Positions 14,101 through 27,546 of a DNA stretch of 64,000 nt are shown here, one piece after another (the stretch's first letter is position 1; each line of letters opens with the position of its first letter). The position numbers and the translations under genes were made by a program. Origin of the DNA: Hetaerina americana (lineage: Eukaryota > Arthropoda > Insecta > Odonata > Calopterygidae); contig JAKTNV010000163.1 in NCBI GenBank assembly GCA_022747635.1, positions 248,001 through 312,000 of the forward strand, in the 5' to 3' direction. The notes beneath the pieces are model-generated. The model saw only the letters and a list, made by a program, of their open reading frames with translations. It was not told the DNA's origin and did no database searches.

Positions 14101-15687
14101 TTTTCATTCCCAATTACCTTTTTCAACAAACAGTAAAAACAACGATAAAATAAACTAACTTACAACAGACACCACTATACTCGCTGCTTAAATATCCACG
14201 AAGCACGGACGACTCAATGATGATATTTTAATTCGTTGTTCCGTTGTTTTAATTCTCAATTACCTTTTTCAACAAACAGTATAAAAAACGATAAAATAAA
14301 CTAACTTACAACAGACAACCCCATACTTACCGCTTAAATGTCCACGAAGCACGGACGACTCACTGTTGATATTTTAATTCCTTGCTCCGTTGTTTTCATT
14401 CTCAATTACCTTTTTCAACAAACAGTATAAAAAACGATAAAATAAACTAACTTACAACAGACAACACCATACTCACAGCTTAAATGTCAACAAGCACGGA
14501 CGACTCAATGTTGATATTTTAATTCGTTGCTCCGTTGTTTTCATTCTCAATTACCTTTTTCAACAAACATTAAAAACATCGATAAAATAAACTAACTTAC
14601 AACAGACAACACCATACTCACAGCTTAAATGTCAACAAGCACGGACGACTCAAACTTGATATTTTAATTCGTTGCTTCGTTGTTTTCATTCTCAATTACC
14701 TTTTTCAACAAACATTAAAAACATCGATAAAATAAACTAACTTACAACAGACCCCACCATACTCACTGCTTAAATATCCACGAAGCACGGACGACTCAAT
14801 GTTGATATTTTAATTCGTTGCTCCGTTGTTTTCATTCTCAATCACCTTTTTCAACAAACAGTAAAAACAACGATAAAATAAACTAACTTACAACAGACAC
14901 CACCATACTCACAGCCTTAATATCCACGAAGCACAGACGACTCAATGTTGATATTTTAATTCGTTGCTCCATGTTTTTCATTCTCAATTACCTTTTTCAA
15001 CAAACAGTAAAAACATCAATATAATAAACTAACTTACAACAGACACCACCATACTCACAGCTTAAATATCCACGAAGCACGTACGACTCAATGTTGATAT
15101 TTTAAGTCCTTTCTCCGTTGTTTTCATTCTCAATTACCTTTTTCAACAAACAGTAAAAACAACGATAAAATAAACTAACTTACAACAGACACCACCATAC
15201 TCACAGCTTAAATATCCACGAAGCACGGACGACTCAATTTTGATATTTTAATTCGTTGCTCCGTTGTTTTCATTCTCAATTACCTTTTTCAACAAACAGT
15301 AGAAACAACGATAAAATAAACTATCTTCCAACAGACATTACCATACTCACAGCCTAAATATTCACGAAGCACGGACGACTGAAAGTTGATATTTTAATTC
15401 GTTGCTCCGTTGTTTTCATTCTCAATTACTTTTTTCAACAAACAGTAAAAACAAAAATAAAATAAACTAACTTACAACAGACACCACCATACTCACAGCT
15501 TAAATATCCACGAAGCACGGACTACTCAATGTTGATATTTTAATTCGTTGCTCCGTTGTTTTCATTCACAATTACCTTTTTCAACAAACAGTAAAAACAA
15601 CGATAAAATAAACTAAATTACAACAGACCCCACCATACTCACAGCTTAAATATGCACGAAGCACGGACGACTCAATGTTTATATTTT
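11166..15687 (+). repeat. 31-monomer segment (4522 bp), copy 1
   Basis: The segment from taagtcctttctcc at 11165 to the same motif at 15687 is duplicated in tandem. The offset of 4522 bp is 31 monomers minus 4 bp. Linked rare markers shared by both copies are ttgccccgtattttc, aaaataacttacaac, cacgcacgac with ttgaatattt, aaaatctacg, atacacgaagc, tatcctcgaag, ccaaaaaaag, ttcggtgctcc, catactaacagc, and catactcatagc. Differences noted are aaattcac in copy 1 (aaataaac in copy 2), ctcaaacttgat near 14651 (ctcaatgttgat), and ttcaacaaac (ttcatcaaac near 17625). Confidence 0.92.
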
Positions 15688-18600
15688 AAGTCCTTTCTCC
15701 GTTGTTTTCATTCTTAATTACCTTTTTCAACAAACAGTAAAAACAACGATAAAATAAACTAACTTACAACAGAAACCACCATACTCACAGCTTAAATATC
15801 CACGAAGCACGGACGACTCAATTTTGATATTTTAATTCGTTGCCCCGTATTTTCATTCTCAATTACCTTTTTCAACAAACAGTAGAAACAACGATAATAT
15901 AAAATAACTTACAACAAACACCACCATACTCACAGCATAAATATCCACGAAGCACGCACGACTCAATGTTGAATATTTAATTCGTTGCTCCGTTGTTTTC
16001 ATTCTTAATTATATTTTTCAACAAACAGTAAAATCTACGATAAAATACACTAACTTAGAACAGACACCACCATATTCACTGCTTAAATATACACGAAGCA
16101 CGGACGACTCAATGTTGATATTTTAATTCGTTGCTCCGTTGTGTTCATTTTCAATTACCTTTTTCAACAAACAGTAAAAACAACGATAAAATAAACTATC
16201 TTACAACAGACACCACCATACTCACAGCTTAAATATTCACGAAGCACGGACGACTGAAAGTTGATATTTTAATTCGTTGCTCCGTTGTTCTCATTCTCAA
16301 TTACCTTTTTCAACAAACAGTAATAACAACGATAAAATAAACTAACTTACAACAGACACCACCATACTCACAGCTTAAATATCCTCGAAGCACGGACGAC
16401 TCAATGATGATATTTTAATTCGTTGCTCCGTTGTTTTCATTCTCAATTACCATTTTCCAAAAAAAGTAAAAACAACGATAAAATAAACTAACTTACAACA
16501 GGACCACCATACTCACAGCTTAAATATCCACGAAGCACGGACGACTCAATGTTGATATTTTAATTCGTTGCTCCGTTGTTTTCATTCTAAATAACATTTC
16601 TCAACAAACAGTAAAAACAACGATAAAATAAACTAACTTACAACAGACACCACCATATCCACAGCTTAAATATTCACGAAGCACAGACGACTGAAAGTTG
16701 ATATTTTAATTCGTTGCTCCGTTGTTTTCATTCTCAATTACTTTTTTCAACAAACAGTAGAAACAACGATAAAATAAACTAACTTACAATAGACACCACC
16801 ATACTCACAGCTCAAATATCCACGAAGCACGGACTACTCAATGTTGATATTTTAATTCGGTGCTCCGTTGTGTTCATTCTCAATTACCTTTTTCAACAAA
16901 ACGTAAAAACAACGATAAAATAAACTAATTTACAACAGACACCACCATACTCACAGCTTAAATATCCACGAAGCACAGACGACTCTATGTTGATATTTTA
17001 ATTCGTTGCTCCGTTGTTTTCATTTTCAATTACCTTTTTCAACAAACAGTAAAAACAACGATAAAATAAACTAACTTACAACAGACACCACCATACTCAC
17101 AGCTTAAATATTCACGAAGCACGGACGACTGAAAGTTGATATTTTAATTCGTTGCTCCGTTGTTTTCATTCTCAATTACCTTTTTCAACAAACAGTAATA
17201 ACAACGATAAAATAAACTAACTTACAACAGACACCACCATACTAACAGCTTAAATATCCACGAAGCACGGACTACTCAATGTTGATATTTTAATTCGTTG
17301 CTCCGTTGTTTTCATTCTCAATTACCTTTTTCAACAAACAATAAAAACAACGATAAAATAAACTAAATTACAACAGACCCCACCATACTCACAGCTTAAA
17401 TATGCACGAAGCACGGACGACTCAATGTTTTTATTTTAATTCGTTGCTCCGTTGTTTTCATTCCAAATTACCTTTTTCAACAAACAGTAAAAACAACGAT
17501 AAAATAAACTAACTTACAACATACACCACTATACTCGCTGCTTAAATATCCACGAAGCACGGACGACTCAATGATGATATTTTAATTCGTTGTTCCGTTG
17601 TTTTAATTCTCAATTACCTTTTTCATCAAACAGTATAAAAAACGATAAAATAAACTAACTTACAACAGACAACCCCATACTTACCGCTTAAATGTCCACG
17701 AAGCACGGACGACTCACTGTTGATATTTTAATTCCTTGCTCCGTTGTTTTCATTCTCAATTACCTTTTTCAACAAACAGTATAAAAAACGATAAAATAAA
17801 CTAACTTACAACAGACACCACCATACTCACAGCTTAAATATCAACCAAGCACGGACGACTCAATGTTGGAATTTTAATTCGTTGCTCCGTTGTGCTCATT
17901 TTCAATTACCTTTTTCAACAAACAGTAAAAACAACGATAAAATAAACTAACTTACAACAGACACCACCATACTCACAGCCTTAATATCCACGAAGCACAG
18001 ACGACTCAATGTTGATATTTTAATTCGTTGCTCCATGTTTTTCATTCTCAATTACCTTTTTCAACAAACAGTAAAAACATCGATATAATAAACTAACTTA
18101 CAACTGACACCACTATACTCACAGCTTAAATATCCACGAAGCACGGACGACTCAATTTTGATATTTTAATTCGTTGCTCCGTTGTTTTCATTCTCAATTA
18201 CCTTTTTCAACAAACAGTAGAAACAACGATAAAATAAACTATCTTCAAACAGACATTACCATACTCACAGCCTAAATATTCACGAAGCACGGACGACTGA
18301 AAGTTGATATTTTAATTCGTTGCTCCGTTGTTTTCATTCTCAATTACTTTTTTCAACAAACAGTAAAAACAAAAATAAAATAAACTAACTTACAACAGAC
18401 ACCACCATACTCACAGCTTAAATATCCACGAAGCACGGACTACTCAATGTTGATATTTTAATTCGTTGCTCCGTTGTTTTCATTCTCAATTACCTTTTTC
18501 AACAAACAGTAAAAACAACGATAAAATAAACTAAATTACAACAGACCCCACCATACTCATAGCTTAAATATGCACGAAGCACGGACGACTCAATGTTTAT

Positions 18601-20209
18601 ATTTTAATTCGTTGCTCCGTTGTTTTCATTCCCAATTACCTTTTTCAACAAACAGTAAAAACAACGATAAAATAAACTAACTTACAACAGACACCACTAT
18701 ACTCGCTGCTTAAATATCCACGAAGCACGGACGACTCAATGATGATATTTTAATTCGTTGTTCCGTTGTTTTAATTCTCAATTACCTTTTTCAACAAACA
18801 GTATAAAAAACGATAAAATAAACTAACTTACAACAGACAACCCCATACTTACCGCTTAAATGTCCACGAAGCACGGACGACTCACTGTTGATATTTTAAT
18901 TCCTTGCTCCGTTGTTTTCATTCTCAATTACCTTTTTCAACAAACAGTATAAAAAACGATAAAATAAACTAACTTACAACAGACAACACCATACTCACAG
19001 CTTAAATGTCAACAAGCACGGACGACTCAATGTTGATATTTTAATTCGTTGCTCCGTTGTTTTCATTCTCAATTACCTTTTTCAACAAACATTAAAAACA
19101 TCGATAAAATAAACTAACTTACAACAGACAACACCATACTCACAGCTTAAATGTCAACAAGCACGGACGACTCAATGTTGATATTTTAATTCGTTGCTTC
19201 GTTGTTTTCATTCTCAATTACCTTTTTCAACAAACATTAAAAACATCGATAAAATAAACTAACTTACAACAGACCCCACCATACTCACTGCTTAAATATC
19301 CACGAAGCACGGACGACTCAATGTTGATATTTTAATTCGTTGCTCCGTTGTTTTCATTCTCAATCACCTTTTTCAACAAACAGTAAAAACAACGATAAAA
19401 TAAACTAACTTACAACAGACACCACCATACTCACAGCCTTAATATCCACGAAGCACAGACGACTCAATGTTGATATTTTAATTCGTTGCTCCATGTTTTT
19501 CATTCTCAATTACCTTTTTCAACAAACAGTAAAAACATCAATATAATAAACTAACTTACAACAGACACCACCATACTCACAGCTTAAATATCCACGAAGC
19601 ACGTACGACTCAATGTTGATATTTTAAGTCCTTTCTCCGTTGTTTTCATTCTCAATTACCTTTTTCAACAAACAGTAAAAACAACGATAAAATAAACTAA
19701 CTTACAACAGACACCACCATACTCACAGCTTAAATATCCACGAAGCACGGACGACTCAATTTTGATATTTTAATTCGTTGCTCCGTTGTTTTCATTCTCA
19801 ATTACCTTTTTCAACAAACAGTAGAAACAACGATAAAATAAACTATCTTCCAACAGACATTACCATACTCACAGCCTAAATATTCACGAAGCACGGACGA
19901 CTGAAAGTTGATATTTTAATTCGTTGCTCCGTTGTTTTCATTCTCAATTACTTTTTTCAACAAACAGTAAAAACAAAAATAAAATAAACTAACTTACAAC
20001 AGACACCACCATACTCACAGCTTAAATATCCACGAAGCACGGACTACTCAATGTTGATATTTTAATTCGTTGCTCCGTTGTTTTCATTCACAATTACCTT
20101 TTTCAACAAACAGTAAAAACAACGATAAAATAAACTAAATTACAACAGACCCCACCATACTCACAGCTTAAATATGCACGAAGCACGGACGACTCAATGT
20201 TTATATTTT
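15688..20209 (+). repeat. 31-monomer segment (4522 bp), copy 2
   Basis: A second, near-identical copy. The join at about 15688 lies inside a monomer: the left half is the tatgcacg/gtttatatttta class and the right half the taagtcctttctcc class, with the exchange in the shared tatatttta. At the end of copy 2 the left class continues with its normal right half (ttcgttgctcc, cattcccaatt). The junction is therefore chimeric and the copy 2 end is the ancestral arrangement. Confidence 0.92.
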
Positions 20210-22355
20210 AATTCGTTGCTCCGTTGTTTTCATTCCCAATTACCTTTTTCAACAAACAGTAAAAACAACGATAAAATAAACTAACTTACAACAGACACGA
20301 CCATACTCACAGCTTAAATATCCACGAAGCACGGACGACTCAATGATGATATTTTAATTCGTTGTTCCGTTGTTTTAATTCTCAATTACCTTTTTCAACA
20401 AACAGTATAAAAAACGATAAAATAAACTAACTTACAACAGACAACCCCATACTTACCGCTTAAATGTCCACGAAGCACGGACGACTCACTGTTGATATTT
20501 TAATTCCTTGCTCCGTTGTTTTCATTCTCAATTACCTTTTTCAACAAACAGTATAAAAAACGATAAAATAAACTAACTTACAACAGACAACACCATACTC
20601 ACAGCTTAAATGTCAACAAGCACGGACGACTCAATGTTGATATTTTAATTCGTTGCTCCGTTGTTTTCATTCTCAATTACCTTTTTCAACAAACATTAAA
20701 AACATCGATAAAATAAACTTACTTACAACAGACAACACCATACTCACAGCTTAAATGTCAACAAGCACGGACGACTCAATGTTGATATTTTAATTCGTTG
20801 CTTCGTTGTTTTCATTCTCAATTACCTTTTTCAACAAACATTAAAAACATCGATAAAATAAACTAACTTACAACAGACCCCACCATACTCACTGCTTAAA
20901 TATCCACGAAGCACGGACGACTCAATGTTGATATTTTAATTCGTTGCTCCATTGTTTTCATTCTCAATCACATTTTTCAACAAACAGTAAAAAAACGATT
21001 AAATAAACTAACTTACAACAGACACCACCATACTCACAGCAAAAATATCCACGAAGCACAACCGACTCAATGTTGAATTTTTAATTCGTTGCTCCGTTGT
21101 TTTCATTCTCAATTATATTTTTCAACAAACAGTAAAAACTACAATAAAATAAACTAACTTAGAACAGACACCACCATACTCACAGCTAAAATATCCACGA
21201 AGCACGGACGACTCAATGTTGAATTTTTAATTCGTTGCTCCGTTGTGTTCATTCTCAATTACCTTTTTCAACAAAACGTAAAAACAACGATAAAATAAAC
21301 TAACTTACAACAGACACCACCATACTCACAGCTTAAATATCCACGAAGCACAGACGACTCTATGTTGATATTTTAATTCGTTGCTCCGTTGTTTTCATTT
21401 TTAATTACCTTTTTCAACAAACAGTAAAAACAACGATAAAATAAACTAACTTACAACAGACACCACCATACTCACAGCTAAAATATCCACGAAGCACGGA
21501 CTACTTAATGTTGATATTTTAATTCGATGCTCCGTTGTTTTCATTCTCAATTACCTTTTTCAACAAACAGTAATAACAACGATAAAATAAACTAACTTAC
21601 AACAGACACCACCATACTCACAGCTTAAATATCAACGAAGCACGGACGACTCAATGTTGGAATATTAATTCGTTGCTCCGTTGTGTTCATTTTCAATTAC
21701 CTTTTTCAACAAAGAGTAAAAACAACGATAAAATAAACTAACTTACAACAGACACCACCATACTCACAGCCTTAATATCCACGAAGCACAGACGACTCAA
21801 TGTTGATATTTTAATTCGTTGCTCCGTTGTTTTCATTCTCAATTACCTTTTTCAACAAACAGTAAAAACATCGATAAAATAAACTAACTTAGAACAGACA
21901 CCACCATACTCACAGCTTAAATATCCACGAAGCACGTACGACTCAATGTTGATATTTTAAGTCCTTTCTCCGTTGTTTTCATTCTTAATTACCTTTTTCA
22001 ACAAACAGTAAAAACAACGATAAAATAAACTAACTTACAACAGACACCACCATACTCACAGCTTAAATATCCACGAAGCACGGACGACTCAATTTTGATA
22101 TATTAATTCGTTGCTCCGTTGTTTTCATTCTCAATTACCCTTTTCAACAAACAGTAGAAACAACGATAAAATAAACTAACTTACAACAGACACCACCATA
22201 CTCACAGCTCAAATATCCACGAAGCACGGACGACTCAATATTGATATTTTAATTCGTTGCTCCGTTGTTTTCATTCTCAATTACATTTTTCAACAAATTG
22301 TAAAAACAACGATAAAATAAACTATCTTCCAACAGACATTACCATACTCACAGCC
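18857..22355 (+). repeat. 24-monomer segment (3499 bp), copy 1
   Basis: Repeated from 22356 at an offset of 3499 bp (24 monomers minus 5 bp). It overlaps the right end of the 31-mer copy 2. Markers with matching offset are attccttgctccg (18899/22398), taagtcc (19626/23125), cattcacaatt (20087/23586), acacgaccatactc (20295/23794) and ctccattg with caatcacattt (about 20950/24449). Confidence 0.88.
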
Positions 22356-25316
22356 TAAATGTCCACGAAGCACGGACGACTCAATGTTGATATTTTAATT
22401 CCTTGCTCCGTTGTTTTCATTCTCAATTACCTTTTTCAACAAACAGTATAAAAAACGATAAAATAAACTAACTTACAACAGACAACACCATACTCACAGC
22501 TTAAATGTCAACAAGCACGGACGACTCAATGTTGATATTTTAATTCGTTGCTCCGTTGTTTTCATTCTCAATTACCTTTTTCAACAAACATTAAAAACAT
22601 CGATAAAATAAACTAACTTACAACAGACAACACCATACTCACAGCTTAAATGTCAACAAGCACGGACGACTCAATGTTGATATTTTAATTCGTTGCTTCG
22701 TTGTTTTCATTCTCAATTACCTTTTTCAACAAACATTAAAAACATCGATAAAATAAACTAACTTACAACAGACCCCACCATACTCACTGCTTAAATATCC
22801 ACGAAGCACGGACGACTCAATGTTGATATTTTAATTCGTTGCTCCGTTGTTTTCATTCTCAATCACCTTTTTCAACAAACAGTAAAAACAACGATAAAAT
22901 AAACTAACTTACAACAGACACCACCATACTCACAGCCTTAATATCCACGAAGCACAGACGACTCAATGTTGATATTTTAATTCGTTGCTCCATGTTTTTC
23001 ATTCTCAATTACCTTTTTCAACAAACAGTAAAAACATCAATATAATAAACTAACTTACAACAGACACCACCATACTCACAGCTTAAATATCCACGAAGCA
23101 CGTACGACTCAATGTTGATATTTTAAGTCCTTTCTCCGTTGTTTTCATTCTCAATTACCTTTTTCAACAAACAGTAAAAACAACGATAAAATAAACTAAC
23201 TTACAACAGACACCACCATACTCACAGCTTAAATATCCACGAAGCACGGACGACTCAATTTTGATATTTTAATTCGTTGCTCCGTTGTTTTCATTCTCAA
23301 TTACCTTTTTCAACAAACAGTAGAAACAACGATAAAATAAACTATCTTCCAACAGACATTACCATACTCACAGCCTAAATATTCACGAAGCACGGACGAC
23401 TGAAAGTTGATATTTTAATTCGTTGCTCCGTTGTTTTCATTCTCAATTACTTTTTTCAACAAACAGTAAAAACAAAAATAAAATAAACTAACTTACAACA
23501 GACACCACCATACTCACAGCTTAAATATCCACGAAGCACGGACTACTCAATGTTGATATTTTAATTCGTTGCTCCGTTGTTTTCATTCACAATTACCTTT
23601 TTCAACAAACAGTAAAAACAACGATAAAATAAACTAAATTACAACAGACCCCACCATACTCACAGCTTAAATATGCACGAAGCACGGACGACTCAATGTT
23701 TATATTTTAATTCGTTGCTCCGTTGTTTTCATTCCCAATTACCTTTTTCAACAAACAGTAAAAACAACGATAAAATAAACTAACTTACAACAGACACGAC
23801 CATACTCACAGCTTAAATATCCACGAAGCACGGACGACTCAATGATGATATTTTAATTCGTTGTTCCGTTGTTTTAATTCTCAATTACCTTTTTCAACAA
23901 ACAGTATAAAAAACGATAAAATAAACTAACTTACAACAGACAACCCCATACTTACCGCTTAAATGTCCACGAAGCACGGACGACTCACTGTTGATATTTT
24001 AATTCCTTGCTCCGTTGTTTTCATTCTCAATTACCTTTTTCAACAAACAGTATAAAAAACGATAAAATAAACTAACTTACAACAGACAACACCATACTCA
24101 CAGCTTAAATGTCAACAAGCACGGACGACTCAATGTTGATATTTTAATTCGTTGCTCCGTTGTTTTCATTCTCAATTACCTTTTTCAACAAACATTAAAA
24201 ACATCGATAAAATAAACTTACTTACAACAGACAACACCATACTCACAGCTTAAATGTCAACAAGCACGGACGACTCAATGTTGATATTTTAATTCGTTGC
24301 TTCGTTGTTTTCATTCTCAATTACCTTTTTCAACAAACATTAAAAACATCGATAAAATAAACTAACTTACAACAGACCCCACCATACTCACTGCTTAAAT
24401 ATCCACGAAGCACGGACGACTCAATGTTGATATTTTAATTCGTTGCTCCATTGTTTTCATTCTCAATCACATTTTTCAACAAACAGTAAAAAAACGATTA
24501 AATAAACTAACTTACAACAGACACCACCATACTCACAGCAAAAATATCCACGAAGCACAACCGACTCAATGTTGAATTTTTAATTCGTTGCTCCGTTGTT
24601 TTCATTCTCAATTATATTTTTCAACAAACAGTAAAAACTACAATAAAATAAACTAACTTAGAACAGACACCACCATACTCACAGCTAAAATATCCACGAA
24701 GCACGGACGACTCAATGTTGAATTTTTAATTCGTTGCTCCGTTGTGTTCATTCTCAATTACCTTTTTCAACAAAACGTAAAAACAACGATAAAATAAACT
24801 AACTTACAACAGACACCACCATACTCACAGCTTAAATATCCACGAAGCACAGACGACTCTATGTTGATATTTTAATTCGTTGCTCCGTTGTTTTCATTTT
24901 TAATTACCTTTTTCAACAAACAGTAAAAACAACGATAAAATAAACTAACTTACAACAGACACCACCATACTCACAGCTAAAATATCCACGAAGCACGGAC
25001 TACTTAATGTTGATATTTTAATTCGATGCTCCGTTGTTTTCATTCTCAATTACCTTTTTCAACAAACAGTAATAACAACGATAAAATAAACTAACTTACA
25101 ACAGACACCACCATACTCACAGCTTAAATATCAACGAAGCACGGACGACTCAATGTTGGAATATTAATTCGTTGCTCCGTTGTGTTCATTTTCAATTACC
25201 TTTTTCAACAAAGAGTAAAAACAACGATAAAATAAACTAACTTACAACAGACACCACCATACTCACAGCCTTAATATCCACGAAGCACAGACGACTCAAT
25301 GTTGATATTTTAATTC
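22356..25316 (+). repeat. 24-monomer segment, partial copy 2 (about 20 units)
   Basis: Follows copy 1 for about 2.96 kb, including the units with caaaaatatcc and cacaaccgac, ttaattcgatgctcc, and ggaatattaattcg. It leaves copy 1 at 25317, where ttaattcgttg becomes ttaattccttg and the sequence switches to a class with caaacattaaaaacatcg and aaacttac. The right half of this span is also the left half of the 15-mer duplication. Confidence 0.87.
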
Positions 25317-25975
25317 CTTGCTCCGTTGTTTTCATTCTCAATTACCTTTTTCAACAAACATTAAAAACATCGATAAAATAAACTTACTTACAACAGACAA
25401 CACCATACTCACAGCTTAAATGTCAACAAGCACGGACGACTCAATGTTGATATTTTAATTCGTTGCTTCGTTGTTTTCATTCTCAATTACCTTTTTCAAC
25501 AAACATTAAAAACATCGATAAAATAAACTAACTTACAACAGACCCCACCATACTCACTGCTTAAATATCCACGAAGCACGTACGACTCAATGTTGATATT
25601 TTAAGTCCTTTCTCCGTTGTTTTCATTCTTAATTACCTTTTTCAACAAACAGTAAAAACAACGATAAAATAAACTAACTTACAACAGACACCACCATACT
25701 CACAGCTTAAATATCCACGAAGCACGGACGACTCAATTTTGATATTTTAATTCGTTGCTCCGTTGTTTTCATTCTCAATTACCCTTTTCAACAAACAGTA
25801 GAAACAACGATAAAATAAACTAACTTACAACAGACACCACCATACTCACAGCTCAAATATCCACGAAGCACGGACGACTCAATATTGATATTTTAATTCG
25901 TTGCTCCGTTGTTTTCATTCTCAATTACATTTTTCAACAAATTGTAAAAACAACGATAAAATAAACTATCTTCCA
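23790..25975 (+). repeat. 15-monomer segment (2186 bp), copy 1
   Basis: Begins at acagacacgaccatac and recurs from 25976 (15 monomers minus 4 bp). It ends with a patch from 25316 to 25975 made of pieces from other places: about two monomers resembling 20.66-20.92 kb, then a run resembling 21.93-22.33 kb. The cgtacgac/taagtcc unit near 25570-25620 is a chimera, with a cactgcttaaatatcc left part joined to the taagtcc class. Confidence 0.85.
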
Positions 25976-27546
25976 ACAGACACGACCATACTCACAGCTT
26001 AAATATCCACGAAGCACGGACGACTCAATGATGATATTTTAATTCGTTGTTCCGTTGTTTTAATTCTCAATTACCTTTTTCAACAAACAGTATAAAAAAC
26101 GATAAAATAAACTAACTTACAACAGACAACCCCATACTTACCGCTTAAATGTCCACGAAGCACGGACGACTCACTGTTGATATTTTAATTCCTTGCTCCG
26201 TTGTTTTCATTCTCAATTACCTTTTTCAACAAACAGTATAAAAAACGATAAAATAAACTAACTTACAACAGACAACACCATACTCACAGCTTAAATGTCA
26301 ACAAGCACGGACGACTCAATGTTGATATTTTAATTCGTTGCTCCGTTGTTTTCATTCTCAATTACCTTTTTCAACAAACATTAAAAACATCGATAAAATA
26401 AACTTACTTACAACAGACAACACCATACTCACAGCTTAAATGTCAACAAGCACGGACGACTCAATGTTGATATTTTAATTCGTTGCTTCGTTGTTTTCAT
26501 TCTCAATTACCTTTTTCAACAAACATTAAAAACATCGATAAAATAAACTAACTTACAACAGACCCCACCATACTCACTGCTTAAATATCCACGAAGCACG
26601 GACGACTCAATGTTGATATTTTAATTCGTTGCTCCATTGTTTTCATTCTCAATCACATTTTTCAACAAACAGTAAAAAAACGATTAAATAAACTAACTTA
26701 CAACAGACACCACCATACTCACAGCAAAAATATCCACGAAGCACAACCGACTCAATGTTGAATTTTTAATTCGTTGCTCCGTTGTTTTCATTCTCAATTA
26801 TATTTTTCAACAAACAGTAAAAACTACAATAAAATAAACTAACTTAGAACAGACACCACCATACTCACAGCTAAAATATCCACGAAGCACGGACGACTCA
26901 ATGTTGAATTTTTAATTCGTTGCTCCGTTGTGTTCATTCTCAATTACCTTTTTCAACAAAACGTAAAAACAACGATAAAATAAACTAACTTACAACAGAC
27001 ACCACCATACTCACAGCTTAAATATCCACGAAGCACAGACGACTCTATGTTGATATTTTAATTCGTTGCTCCGTTGTTTTCATTTTTAATTACCTTTTTC
27101 AACAAACAGTAAAAACAACGATAAAATAAACTAACTTACAACAGACACCACCATACTCACAGCTAAAATATCCACGAAGCACGGACTACTTAATGTTGAT
27201 ATTTTAATTCGATGCTCCGTTGTTTTCATTCTCAATTACCTTTTTCAACAAACAGTAATAACAACGATAAAATAAACTAACTTACAACAGACACCACCAT
27301 ACTCACAGCTTAAATATCAACGAAGCACGGACGACTCAATGTTGGAATATTAATTCGTTGCTCCGTTGTGTTCATTTTCAATTACCTTTTTCAACAAAGA
27401 GTAAAAACAACGATAAAATAAACTAACTTACAACAGACACCACCATACTCACAGCCTTAATATCCACGAAGCACAGACGACTCAATGTTGATATTTTAAT
27501 TCCTTGCTCCGTTGTTTTCATTCTCAATTACCTTTTTCAACAAACA
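25976..27546 (+). repeat. 15-monomer segment, partial copy 2
   Basis: Matches 23790-25360 at a constant 2186-bp offset, including the unusual attccttgctcc hybrid at 27502. It diverges at 27547, where caaacagtaaaa replaces caaacattaaaa. The join at 25976 follows ctatcttccaacag, so the unit at 25970-26115 pairs the left edge of one class with the body of another. Confidence 0.85.
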
